In this document: piece after piece, positions 28,054-35,754 of the stretch | Position numbering within the stretch: position 1 is the stretch's first letter | How the letters are laid out: each line of letters starts with the position of its first letter | Assembly: GCF_016817355.1 (NCBI RefSeq) | Contig: NZ_JADOTT010000001.1 | Location: forward strand, 608,072 to 672,071 | Length of the DNA: 64,000 nucleotides | From: Maricaulis parjimensis | GTDB lineage: Bacteria; Pseudomonadota; Alphaproteobacteria; Caulobacterales; Maricaulaceae | Direction of reading: 5' to 3' | The notes under the pieces: model-generated | What the model saw: the letters and a program-made list of their open reading frames with translations, nothing else | Databases searched by the model: none | What the model was told of the DNA's origin: nothing | Program-made: the position numbers and the translations under genes

Positions 28054-28956
28054 ATGGCTGACGCAAATCCCGCCAGTCCGGCCCCGCGCCGTTCCCTGAT
28101 CGACCGCCTCTTGGGCCGTACCGAAGCCGAACCGGTGGCGGCTCCGGCTCCCGCTGCTCACCATCCCTCCATCGAGGCCGATGCCCTCGACCAATTGCGC
28201 GTGGCCGATGTCATGGTGCCGCGTGCGGATATTGTCGGCGTGGAAGTCTCCACACCGCTGGGGGAATTGGCCAAGATCTTCGCCGAAGCGGCCCATTCGC
28301 GTCTGCCCATCTACCGGGAAACGCTGGATGACCCGGTCGGTGTGGTGCACATCAAGGATGTGGTCGCCCATCTGGCGCCGCCGGCTTCGGGCCGTCGCCC
28401 CGCCGGTTGGCTGACCAAGGAAGTCCTGCCCTCGATCGCGCGCCCGCTCCTGTTCGCCCCGCCTTCCATGAAGGCGACGGATCTGCTGCGCCGCATGCAG
28501 GGCCGGCGCATGCACCTCGCTCTCGTCGTCGACGAATATGGTGGCACGGATGGTCTGGTGACGCTGGAAGACCTGATCGAGCCCATCGTCGGGGATATCG
28601 AGGACGAGCATGATGATGAGGATTCGCCCCTGATCCGCGCCCGCGGTCCGGGCGTGTGGGATGTCGATGCCCGTGCCGAGATCGATGTTTTCGAAGGCGT
28701 GGTGGGCGAGGAGATCGCCGCCGAGGATGAAGACGAGGATGTCGACAGCCTGGGCGGCCTGGTCTTCACCCTGATCGGCCGTGTGCCGGAACGCGGTGAA
28801 GTCATCGGCCATCCCACGGGCTATGAATTCGAAGTCCTGGAAGCGGATAGCCGCCGCATCAAGCGCATGCGGGTCCGGGCCCCGTCGAAAAAGCCCAAAG
28901 CGCCTGCGCCGGGTGAGGAGTCCGCTGAAGAAGGCGGAGCCGGACCGGCATCATGA
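28054..28956 (+). CDS. ybeX: CBS-domain protein, YbeX/CorC family
   Basis: 300-residue cytoplasmic protein with a CBS pair and a C-terminal CorC/HlyC transporter-associated domain. The first CBS is [18 protein letters not shown]. The second contains [20 protein letters not shown], the family hallmark. The C-terminal domain includes [19 protein letters not shown]. coli YbeX/CorC has been linked to Mg/Co efflux and to ribosome maturation; it lacks the membrane domain of larger CNNM-type proteins, as here. The stop overlaps the start of lnt (ATGA). Confidence 0.92.
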   Translation: MADANPASPAPRRSLIDRLLGRTEAEPVAAPAPAAHHPSIEADALDQLRVADVMVPRADIVGVEVSTPLGELAKIFAEAAHSRLPIYRETLDDPVGVVHIKDVVAHLAPPASGRRPAGWLTKEVLPSIARPLLFAPPSMKATDLLRRMQGRRMHLALVVDEYGGTDGLVTLEDLIEPIVGDIEDEHDDEDSPLIRARGPGVWDVDARAEIDVFEGVVGEEIAAEDEDEDVDSLGGLVFTLIGRVPERGEVIGHPTGYEFEVLEADSRRIKRMRVRAPSKKPKAPAPGEESAEEGGAGPAS

Positions 28957-30542
28957 ATTGGCGCCGCCTTTCCGTCATGCGTCCGCGGGCCTGGCTCGCG
29001 GCGCGGCGCAGTTGGCGCCATCGGCTCTACCTGGTCCTGGCGGGTGCGGTTTCGGCCCTGTCCATGGCCCCGCTCCACTTCTGGCCGGCCCTCATGGCCG
29101 GTCTTTGCCTTCTCCTGTGGAGCTTCGACGGCGCCCGCCGCACAAACCGCCCGCTTCGCTCCGCCCTGATGCGCGGCTTCCTCTTCGGTTTCGGCTTCTT
29201 CCTGGCCGGGACGTTCTGGATCGCCTTTGCCTTTTTCACGCGCGGGCCGGGCTATGGTGCGCTGGTCCCCATTGCCCTGCCCGGTTTTGCCGCCCTGCTG
29301 GCAATCTTCTGGGGCCTGGCCGGCGTGCTCTATGTCTCGATCGCGCAGCGCTCGGAATGGCGGGTCCTGGTCTTTGCGGCCGTGATCACGCTGAGCGAGG
29401 GGCTGCGCGGCCATCTCTTCGGCGGCCTGCCCTGGAATCTGCCCGCCTATACTTGGTCGGCCGGCGGACTGGTCAGCCAGTCAGCAGCCTGGGCCGGGGT
29501 CTACGGGCTGACCTTCCTGACGGTGTACATGCTGGCCGCGCCGGCCGTCGCCTTCGGCTCGCGCTTTCGCGTTACCCGTTTCATGCCGCTCATGGCGGCC
29601 GGTGCGATGGCCCTGGTCCTGGTCTGTTTCGGGGCGCTGCGCCTGTCGGCCATGCCGGATGCGCTGCAGCCGGATGTCCGCATCCGTCTCGTGGAGGCCG
29701 GGCTCAGCCAGGCGGAGAAATGGGGGCCGGAAGGCGGCGAGATCGCCCGCGACCGCTATCTGGAACTGACCGGCGAACCGGGCCTGGACGCTGTGTCGCA
29801 TGTCGTCTGGCCGGAAGGGGCCCTGCCGATTTTCATGCTGGAGGATGGCGACACGCTCGGCCGGATCGGCGAGGCGCTGGATGGCGGCCAGATCCTGATC
29901 GCCGGCGTCAATCGCCGGGCCCGTCTGGAATCCGGAGCGGCCTATTACAATTCCCTCGCCGTGATGCGTTTCGCTTCCGGTTCGCCCCGGGTGGAGGGCC
30001 TCTACGACAAGGTCCGGCTGACACCCTTCGGTGAAATGGTACCGATGTCCTGGTTCCTGAGCCTGATCGGGTTTGACGAGTTTACCCGCTATCAGTTCAC
30101 GCCGGGACCGGCTGCGTCCGTGCTGGAGCTCACTGGCGCACCGCCGATGATGCCCCTGATCTGCTATGAGGCCATATTCCCGGGCTTTGTCCGGGACATG
30201 CCGGACCGTCCGGCCTGGCTGCTCAATGTCTCCAATGATGCCTGGTTCGGCGCGACGGCGGGGCCGCAACAGCATTTCAACCAGGCCCGCTACCGTTCCA
30301 TTGAAACCGGTTTGCCCATGGTGCGATCGGCCTCGCGCGGCGTGTCCGGCGTGGTGGATGCGGCCGGGCGCGCCCGGGTGGAGGTGGCGCCGGACGTCAC
30401 GGGTGTCACCGATGTGTCCCTGCCGGTGGCGGTCCAGGCCCCGCCCTACATGATCTGGGGGGATTGGCCGGCCTGGCTGGCCAGCCTGATCACGATCGCT
30501 GCCGTGCTGTTCCAGCGTCATATCGGCCGGCGCCGGGCCTGA
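28953..30542 (+). CDS. lnt: Apolipoprotein N-acyltransferase
   Basis: 529-residue inner-membrane enzyme that adds the third acyl chain to bacterial lipoproteins. The N-terminal half has several transmembrane helices. The C-terminal half is a nitrilase-like domain with the Glu-Lys-Cys triad in VVWPEGALPIF (Glu), LYDKVRLTPFGE (Lys) and PLICYEAIFPGF (Cys). A final transmembrane helix ends the protein. It is the last gene of the miaB-lnt operon. Several lipoproteins in the window (LpoA-like, DolP-like, PCu(A)C) are likely substrates. Confidence 0.95.
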   Translation: MNWRRLSVMRPRAWLAARRSWRHRLYLVLAGAVSALSMAPLHFWPALMAGLCLLLWSFDGARRTNRPLRSALMRGFLFGFGFFLAGTFWIAFAFFTRGPGYGALVPIALPGFAALLAIFWGLAGVLYVSIAQRSEWRVLVFAAVITLSEGLRGHLFGGLPWNLPAYTWSAGGLVSQSAAWAGVYGLTFLTVYMLAAPAVAFGSRFRVTRFMPLMAAGAMALVLVCFGALRLSAMPDALQPDVRIRLVEAGLSQAEKWGPEGGEIARDRYLELTGEPGLDAVSHVVWPEGALPIFMLEDGDTLGRIGEALDGGQILIAGVNRRARLESGAAYYNSLAVMRFASGSPRVEGLYDKVRLTPFGEMVPMSWFLSLIGFDEFTRYQFTPGPAASVLELTGAPPMMPLICYEAIFPGFVRDMPDRPAWLLNVSNDAWFGATAGPQQHFNQARYRSIETGLPMVRSASRGVSGVVDAAGRARVEVAPDVTGVTDVSLPVAVQAPPYMIWGDWPAWLASLITIAAVLFQRHIGRRRA

Positions 30543-30644
30543 TATCGCACCCATGAAACGAATGTGATTATGGACCCACGCCATGGTTGTGGTAGTTTCG
30601 TCGGGCTAAGGTCCTTTTGCACAACTGGAATTCGAGGTGTTTCG

Positions 30645-31070
30645 ATGGCCAGACCCAACCCCCGGGGACCCAATCCGATAGATATCCATGTCGGAGCCCG
30701 AATCCGCCTGCGGCGGCAATTGCTGAAAATGAGCCAGGAAAAGCTCGGGGACGAGCTGGGCGTGACGTTCCAGCAGGTCCAGAAATATGAGCGCGGTGCC
30801 AATCGCGTGGGGGCCAGCCGGCTCTACCGGCTCTCCTGTGTGCTCAATGTCCCGGTCCAGTTCTTCTTTGAAGGGTTGGGCGAGGAAATGGCGCAAACCG
30901 GTGTGGCCGAAAACGACCAGACCCCGCTGGTCTATGACTTCATCCAGAGTTCCGATGGCGTTTCCCTGGCCGAGGCCTTTTCGCGCATCCAGGACGCCAA
31001 GGTCCGGCGCCGGGTGCTGGAATTGGTGCGCACCCTGGCCAGTGAAGCCGATGAAATGGTGTCCGGCTGA
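30645..31070 (+). CDS. XRE-family helix-turn-helix transcriptional regulator
   Basis: 141-residue DNA-binding protein. An HTH_3 domain covers about residues 15-75 (LKMSQEKLGDELGVTFQQVQ, then KYERGANRVGASRLYRL), matching the small regulator that follows lnt in many alphaproteobacteria. The C-terminal part is helical and probably a dimerisation region. The ATG at 30645 is preferred since it starts the conserved PNPIDIHVGARIRLRRQ block. It lies about 100 bases after lnt. In related genomes metK usually follows; here trmB comes next. Confidence 0.9.
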   Translation: MARPNPRGPNPIDIHVGARIRLRRQLLKMSQEKLGDELGVTFQQVQKYERGANRVGASRLYRLSCVLNVPVQFFFEGLGEEMAQTGVAENDQTPLVYDFIQSSDGVSLAEAFSRIQDAKVRRRVLELVRTLASEADEMVSG

Positions 31071-31097
31071 GCCGTCACCGCCGCGCGGGGCTTTTCT

Positions 31098-31120
31098 TTG
31101 GCGGGCCAAACCGCTAGATC
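31098..31120 (+). promoter_or_regulatory. Possible promoter of trmB (perfect minus-10, short spacing)
   Basis: GCTAGATC at 31113-31120 is a full match to the Caulobacter sigma-73 minus-10 GCTANAWC, and it ends six bases before the trmB ATG. TTGGCGG at 31098-31104 is one mismatch from TTGACGS but only 8 bases away, shorter than the usual 10-14. No Shine-Dalgarno is visible. Confidence 0.3.
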
Positions 31121-31126
31121 GCGCGC

Positions 31127-31813
31127 ATGAATTTGCCGCCTGAAGACCGACCCGAATTCCGCCTCTATGGCCGCTCCCAGGGCAAACCCCTGTCGGCGCG
31201 CCAGCAGGGCCTTGTCGACAACCGCCTGCCGGGCATGACCCTGCCGGAGGACGGTCCGATCGATCCGGTCGCCCTGTTTCCGGACCGTTCGGCCCATATC
31301 CTGGAAATCGGTTTTGGCGGTGGCGAACATCTGGCCGCCCAGGCCGACCGTCACCGGGATCACGGCTATATCGGGATCGAACCCTTCCTCAATGGTGTCG
31401 CCAAGGCGATGACCTATGTCGAGGACAAGGATCTGGACAATGTTCGCCTGTGGCGCGGTGATGCCCGCGAGGCCCTGCCACGCTTCGCCGATGGCACGCT
31501 GGACCGGATCTTCCTGCTCTTCCCCGACCCCTGGCACAAGAAGCGCCACGCCAAGCGCCGTTTCGTCCAGCCGAACACGCGCGATGATTTCGCCCGCCTG
31601 CTCAAGCCGGGTGGCCAACTGCGGATCGCGACGGATGTGAAATCCTATGCCGACCATTGCATGGCCGAGTTCGAATTCGATGATCGTTTCGTTTGGCAGG
31701 CGTCAAAGGCCGATGACTGGCGCATCCCGCCGGCCGACCACATCACCACCCGCTATGAAACCAAGGGGCTGGGTGATTGTGCTCCGGTCTTCATGGACTG
31801 GGTGCGGGTCTAG
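31127..31813 (+). CDS. trmB: tRNA (guanine-N7-)-methyltransferase TrmB
   Basis: 228-residue SAM-dependent enzyme that forms m7G46 in the variable loop of tRNAs. The SAM-binding loop is [15 protein letters not shown], and [14 protein letters not shown] supplies the acidic ribose-binding residue. The catalytic/tRNA-binding signature is [17 protein letters not shown], and the family's TKYExkG motif appears as TRYETKGL near the C-terminus. No ribosome binding site is seen; the ATG is preceded by a minus-10-like GCTAGATC. The end overlaps the convergent gene by four bases. Confidence 0.95.
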   Translation: MNLPPEDRPEFRLYGRSQGKPLSARQQGLVDNRLPGMTLPEDGPIDPVALFPDRSAHILEIGFGGGEHLAAQADRHRDHGYIGIEPFLNGVAKAMTYVEDKDLDNVRLWRGDAREALPRFADGTLDRIFLLFPDPWHKKRHAKRRFVQPNTRDDFARLLKPGGQLRIATDVKSYADHCMAEFEFDDRFVWQASKADDWRIPPADHITTRYETKGLGDCAPVFMDWVRV

Positions 31814-32472
31814 TCACACTCCCCGAAATAGGCGGACCGGTAGTCGGCGTCGAAACAATCCAGCAACCGGTTCACCACAGGCAGATTGTCCGGCTCGGTG
31901 ACAAAGCCGCGCGGCATGCGGATGCGCGGATTGTCCCGCAGGAATTGCCGCCGGGCGGCTTGTTCTTCCTCAGAGACAGGAATAACAGCCAGCCGGTCCC
32001 TTGCATCTTCCAGACCGGCCCGGTCCCGGTTCAGGAAGGCCAGCGTCGCCTCGACATAGAGATTCCAGGTCGGATCGGCGGTTTCGGCGGGTTGGTAGGT
32101 GGTTTCCAGCAGTGGGATCGCGGCGGAATAGTCCTCGGCAAAGCCCAGCGATTGACCGGCATGCCAGCGCATCAGGCGGACATGGCCGTCACTGAGGCTG
32201 TAATCCGTGTGCTCGATATAGGCCAGGATCAGACCGGCGGCGGCCTCATGGCATCCGCGATCCCCGATCGGCCGCCAGCCGCCGGAGAAATCCTGGTCAA
32301 AGGCACGCGGGTCGAGGGCCAGCAGGGTGTTGGTTTCATCCGCATCCACATCGCAGGCGATCAGCGCGGCCTGTGTCGGCTCGGGCAGGCTGTCGAACGG
32401 ATCTTCGGCCACGGCAGTGGGCGCCATCACCAGAGCGGAGGCCAGCACGGCGGCAGTTGAGATCGGTTTCAT
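31810..32472 (-). CDS. Hypothetical secreted protein
   Basis: 220-residue protein with a clear Sec signal peptide (about 22 residues, ending VMAPTAVAE). The mature part has four cysteines (IACDVD, DRGCHEA, LLDCFDA and FGECD at the extreme C-terminus), which could form two disulfides in the periplasm. The central helical part ([20 protein letters not shown] ...) looks TPR-like but has no convincing repeat. No family is recognised. The ATG at 32472 follows GGGGA at about 10 bases. It is convergent with trmB and divergent from the rimP operon. Confidence 0.72.
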   Translation of the reverse strand: MKPISTAAVLASALVMAPTAVAEDPFDSLPEPTQAALIACDVDADETNTLLALDPRAFDQDFSGGWRPIGDRGCHEAAAGLILAYIEHTDYSLSDGHVRLMRWHAGQSLGFAEDYSAAIPLLETTYQPAETADPTWNLYVEATLAFLNRDRAGLEDARDRLAVIPVSEEEQAARRQFLRDNPRIRMPRGFVTEPDNLPVVNRLLDCFDADYRSAYFGECD

Positions 32473-32573
32473 TAAATTAAGTCCCCTTTTCACGCATCCT
32501 AGCGGGGGAATTGTGGGCGTCGACTTACGCTTTGGTAGGGGCTGGCTGCGTCCGGGGCTCACTGATCGCCGTC

Positions 32574-32602
32574 TTGCCTTGACGCCCAATCCGGCGTATA
32601 AG
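32574..32602 (+). promoter_or_regulatory. Candidate promoter of the rimP-nusA-infB operon
   Basis: TTGCCT at 32574-32579, a 17-base gap and TATAAG at 32597-32602 form a good sigma-70-type promoter. A TTGACGC at 32579-32585 also overlaps and matches the Caulobacter sigma-73 minus-35 exactly, but with closer spacing. Transcription would begin near 32608, giving a leader of about 90 bases before rimP that contains a terminator-like hairpin. Confidence 0.5.
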
Positions 32603-32641
32603 CGCCGCATTACATGTTCGATCGCATCGGATGATGCTTTC

Positions 32642-32671
32642 GAGCGGTCGCTTTCGGCGGCCGCTCTTTTT
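32642..32671 (+). terminator. Terminator-like hairpin in the rimP leader (possible attenuator)
   Basis: A 10-base-pair stem (32642-32651 with 32657-32666, one G.U pair), a TTTCG loop and five Ts directly after it (32667-32671) form a textbook intrinsic terminator. It lies downstream of the candidate operon promoter and upstream of rimP on the same strand, so it is placed to attenuate the operon or to end a short leader RNA of about 60 bases. No leader peptide was identified. Confidence 0.65.
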
Positions 32672-32695
32672 GTTGGAAAAACGGGCCCAGACGCT

Positions 32696-33235
32696 TTGAA
32701 AACCAAGACGCCTCAGGACGATCGCATTCTGGCACTCGCCGAACCCGTGGCCGAAGATCTCGGCCTGGAAATCGTGCGGGTCCGCGTGATGTCGGGCAAG
32801 AAGACGCGCCTGCAGATCATGACCGACCGTCTCGATGGTGTCGGCGTGGATGTGGATGATTGTGCTCGCCTTTCCCGCGCCTTGTCCGATGTGCTTGAAG
32901 TCGAGGACCCGATTTCCGGCGAGTATGATCTGGAAATTTCCTCCCCCGGTATCGACCGCCCGCTCACCGCGCTGGCGCATTTCGATCGCTGGGAAGGCTA
33001 TGAAGTCCGGATCGAGCTGGACCGTCTCGCTGAGGGGCGTAAACGGTTCAAGGGAATTCTGGCCGGCACCGAGGACGGCAATGTCCTGCTCGACATGGAA
33101 GGCGAGGAAGACACCACGCTTATCCCGTTCGACTGGATCGCCGAAGCCAAACTGGTTTTGACAGACGCCTTGATCGAGGCGGATTTGAAAGCGCGAGGCG
33201 GTTCCGCCCCGACGCAGACTGAAGGAGACGAATGA
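32696..33235 (+). CDS. rimP: Ribosome maturation factor RimP
   Basis: 179-residue 30S assembly factor. The conserved core reads LGLEIVRVRVMSGKKTRLQI and later VEDPISGEYDLEISSPGIDRP (shown here in part), the RimP signature. The C-terminal SH3-like domain contains GNVLLDMEGEEDTTLIPFDW. No ATG lies near the N-terminus in this frame. The first plausible start is the TTG at 32696 (LKTKTPQDDRIL), which gives the family's usual length; the open frame upstream crosses the terminator-like hairpin and the promoter, so it is not coding. rimP opens the classical rimP-nusA-ylxR-infB order. Confidence 0.9.
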   Translation: MKTKTPQDDRILALAEPVAEDLGLEIVRVRVMSGKKTRLQIMTDRLDGVGVDVDDCARLSRALSDVLEVEDPISGEYDLEISSPGIDRPLTALAHFDRWEGYEVRIELDRLAEGRKRFKGILAGTEDGNVLLDMEGEEDTTLIPFDWIAEAKLVLTDALIEADLKARGGSAPTQTEGDE

Positions 33236-33266
33236 TGTCGCTCTATGCTTTTGAAGGAATTGCCCG

Positions 33267-34979
33267 ATGAGCATCGGTGTAAGTGCCAACCGGCTCGAAT
33301 TGCTGCAGATCGCCCGTGCGGTCGCCGCCGAGAAATCGATCGACGAAACCATCGTCATCGAGGCCATCGAAGAGGCGATCCAGAAGGCTGCGCGTTCGCG
33401 CTATGGTGCCGAAAACGACATCCGCGCCAAGATCGACCCGAAGACGGGCGAGCTGTCGCTGACCCGTAACATGACGGTCGTGGAAGAGGTCGAGAACGAG
33501 AGCCAGGAGCTCACGCTGGACCAGGCCAAGAAGATTGATCCGTCTGCCGAAATCGGCACGGTCTTCTCCGATGAACTGCCGCCGATCGAATTCGGTCGTG
33601 TCGCCTCGCAGACGGCCAAACAGGTCATCACGCAGAAGGTTCGCGAAGCCGAGCGCCAGCGCCAGTTCGACGAGTACAAGGATCGTGTTGGCGAGATCGT
33701 CAATGGCATCGTCAAGCGCGTCGAATACGGCAATGTGATCATCGATCTGGGCCGCGCCGAAGGCATTATCCGCCGCGCTGACGGCATTCCGCGGGAAAAC
33801 CTGCAGAACAATGAGCGCGTCCGCGCCTACATCTATGATGTGCGTGAGGAAGTCCGCGGTCCGCAGATCTTCCTGTCCCGTGCCCATCCGGACTTCATGG
33901 CTGCCCTGTTCGCGCAGGAAGTGCCGGAAGTCTATGAAGGCATTATCGAGATCCCGTCCGTGGCCCGTGACCCGGGTTCGCGCGCCAAGATTGCCGTGAT
34001 CTCCAATGACGGTTCCATCGACCCGGTCGGTGCCTGTGTCGGTATGCGCGGTTCGCGTGTGCAGGCCGTGGTGTCCGAACTGGCCGGTGAAAAGATCGAC
34101 ATCATTCCGTGGTCCGACGATCCGGCCACCTTCATCGTCAATGCGCTGCAGCCGGCGGAAGTCGCCAAGGTCGTGCTGGACGAGGAAGACCAGCGGATCG
34201 AAGTCGTGGTGCCGGACGAGCAGCTGTCGCTCGCCATCGGCCGTCGCGGCCAGAATGTCCGCCTCGCTTCGCAGCTCACGGGCTGGTCGATCGACATCCT
34301 GACCGAGGAAGAAGAGTCCGAGCGCCGTCAGAAAGAATTCGCCGAGCGCACCCAGCTCTTCATCGCGGCTCTTGATGTTGACGAGGTGATTGCCCAGCTC
34401 TTGGCTACCGAAGGCTTCACCGATGTTGAAGAGATCGCCTATGTCGATCTCGGCGAGATCGCTGTGATCGAAGGCTTCGACGAAGACACGGCCGAGGAAA
34501 TCCAGGCGCGTGCGCGCGATTATCTGGAGCGCCTCGCCGCTGAACAGGACGCCAAGCGCAAGGAGCTCGGTGTCGAAGATGCCGTGCTTGAAGTCGAAGG
34601 TGTCGACCTCGCCATGGCCGTCAAGCTGGGTGAGAACGACGTCAAGACCGTCGACGATCTGGCCGGCCTGGTGACGGACGATTTGCGTGGCTGGTTCGAA
34701 ACCAAGAATGGCGAGCGTGTGCGTGAGCCGGGCATTCTGGAAGAATTCAATCTTTCCGCAGAAGATGCCGAAATGATGATCATGCGGGCCCGGGTTTCGG
34801 CCGGCTGGATTTCCGAGGAAGACCTGCCGCAGCCGGAAGTCGAAGAGGTCGAAATGGAGGCCGAGGGCGAGGACGAGTTCGACGTGTCGAACATGGACCT
34901 GGCTGCCCTTGAAGCCGAAGCCGAAGCTCTGGGTCTGGACCTGGATGAAGCGGCCGAGGCGGAGAAGGAGGCCGACTGA
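33267..34979 (+). CDS. nusA: Transcription termination/antitermination protein NusA
   Basis: 570-residue RNA polymerase-associated factor. Domain order is N-terminal RNAP-binding domain (1-130), S1 ([18 protein letters not shown]), two KH domains ([19 protein letters not shown] and [16 protein letters not shown]), then acidic C-terminal repeats with helix-hairpin-helix character ([20 protein letters not shown]). NusA modulates pausing, intrinsic termination and rRNA antitermination. The C-terminus is very rich in Glu/Ala, as is common in alphaproteobacteria. Its own leader carries a terminator-like hairpin, so NusA could act on its own operon; this is inference. Confidence 0.96.
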   Translation: MSIGVSANRLELLQIARAVAAEKSIDETIVIEAIEEAIQKAARSRYGAENDIRAKIDPKTGELSLTRNMTVVEEVENESQELTLDQAKKIDPSAEIGTVFSDELPPIEFGRVASQTAKQVITQKVREAERQRQFDEYKDRVGEIVNGIVKRVEYGNVIIDLGRAEGIIRRADGIPRENLQNNERVRAYIYDVREEVRGPQIFLSRAHPDFMAALFAQEVPEVYEGIIEIPSVARDPGSRAKIAVISNDGSIDPVGACVGMRGSRVQAVVSELAGEKIDIIPWSDDPATFIVNALQPAEVAKVVLDEEDQRIEVVVPDEQLSLAIGRRGQNVRLASQLTGWSIDILTEEEESERRQKEFAERTQLFIAALDVDEVIAQLLATEGFTDVEEIAYVDLGEIAVIEGFDEDTAEEIQARARDYLERLAAEQDAKRKELGVEDAVLEVEGVDLAMAVKLGENDVKTVDDLAGLVTDDLRGWFETKNGERVREPGILEEFNLSAEDAEMMIMRARVSAGWISEEDLPQPEVEEVEMEAEGEDEFDVSNMDLAALEAEAEALGLDLDEAAEAEKEAD

Positions 34980-34992
34980 CGTCGGGCTCAGG

Positions 34993-35613
34993 ATGAAAAA
35001 GGACCGCGAACGGCGCTGTGTCGCCACGGGTGAGGTCGGCGAGGAAGCTGATCTCATCCGGATCGCCCTGGGTCCGGACAATGCGATCGTGCCGGACCTG
35101 GCCGCTCGCTTGCCGGGCCGCGGGGCCTGGGTCGGCGCCCAACGGGCGCTGATCGACCAGGCGGTCAAGAAGAAGGCTTTCAACCGGGCTTTCGGAGGCC
35201 CGGTCGATGTGCCGGATGATTTTTCGGGGCAGATCGAAGCCCTGTTGGCCCAGCGCGCCCTGAACCTGATCGGTCTGGCGCGACGGGCCGGAGAGCTTGC
35301 CGCCGGCCAGGATGCCGTGCGGCTGGCGATGAAGGCGACGCGGCCGGCCTGGCGTATCGAGGCCAGCGACGCGGCGCCGGACGGCCGGTCGAAGCTCGAC
35401 CGGTTGGCCAAGGCGGCCTGGGGCGACACTGTCCCGGTTGCTGGATGTTTTCTGGCCGAGGAAATCGGCCAGGCGCTCGGGCGCGGACCCACGGTCCACG
35501 CCAGCATGTCGGAGGGCTCGCAGGCGCGGGCTTTCTCGGTGGTGATGCGGAAACTCTCCGGTTTCCGTGTCCTCGATCCGGCCGGCATGGATGGGCGGCA
35601 AGATGCGGAATGA
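34993..35613 (+). CDS. YlxR (DUF448) - L7Ae-like fusion RNA-binding protein
   Basis: 206-residue protein between nusA and infB. The N-terminal YlxR domain (about 1-80) has ERRCVATGEVG and LPGRGAWV, the RNA-binding surface of the DUF448 family. The C-terminal part (about 85-190, LNLIGLARRAGELAAGQDAV) resembles L7Ae/YlxQ. In Gram-positives these are two separate genes (ylxR and ylxQ); the fused form is usual in alphaproteobacteria. Bacterial YlxR proteins have been reported as nucleoid/RNA-associated regulators. The ATG at 34993 follows CAGG closely, 13 bases after nusA. Confidence 0.88.
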   Translation: MKKDRERRCVATGEVGEEADLIRIALGPDNAIVPDLAARLPGRGAWVGAQRALIDQAVKKKAFNRAFGGPVDVPDDFSGQIEALLAQRALNLIGLARRAGELAAGQDAVRLAMKATRPAWRIEASDAAPDGRSKLDRLAKAAWGDTVPVAGCFLAEEIGQALGRGPTVHASMSEGSQARAFSVVMRKLSGFRVLDPAGMDGRQDAE

Positions 35614-35626
35614 ACCGCGCAAGCGG

Positions 35627-35654
35627 TTGCGTCCGGTGCGGAGCTGGCTAGTTT
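35627..35654 (+). promoter_or_regulatory. Candidate internal promoter before infB
   Basis: TTGCGTC at 35627-35633, a 13-base gap and GCTAGTTT at 35647-35654 fit the Caulobacter sigma-73 layout (TTGACGS-N10-14-GCTANAWC) with a few mismatches. It lies in the 141-base gap between ylxR and infB, about 100 bases before the infB ATG, and could give infB its own transcript. Confidence 0.35.
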
Positions 35655-35754
35655 AGCGAGCCTTCGAACCGGGTGACAGGTTTGAACAGTGCGCCTTTCC
35701 GGCATTCGGCTACCGGGAAGAAGCGTGGAACGAAGCCGATTTTGGAAGGCTCGT

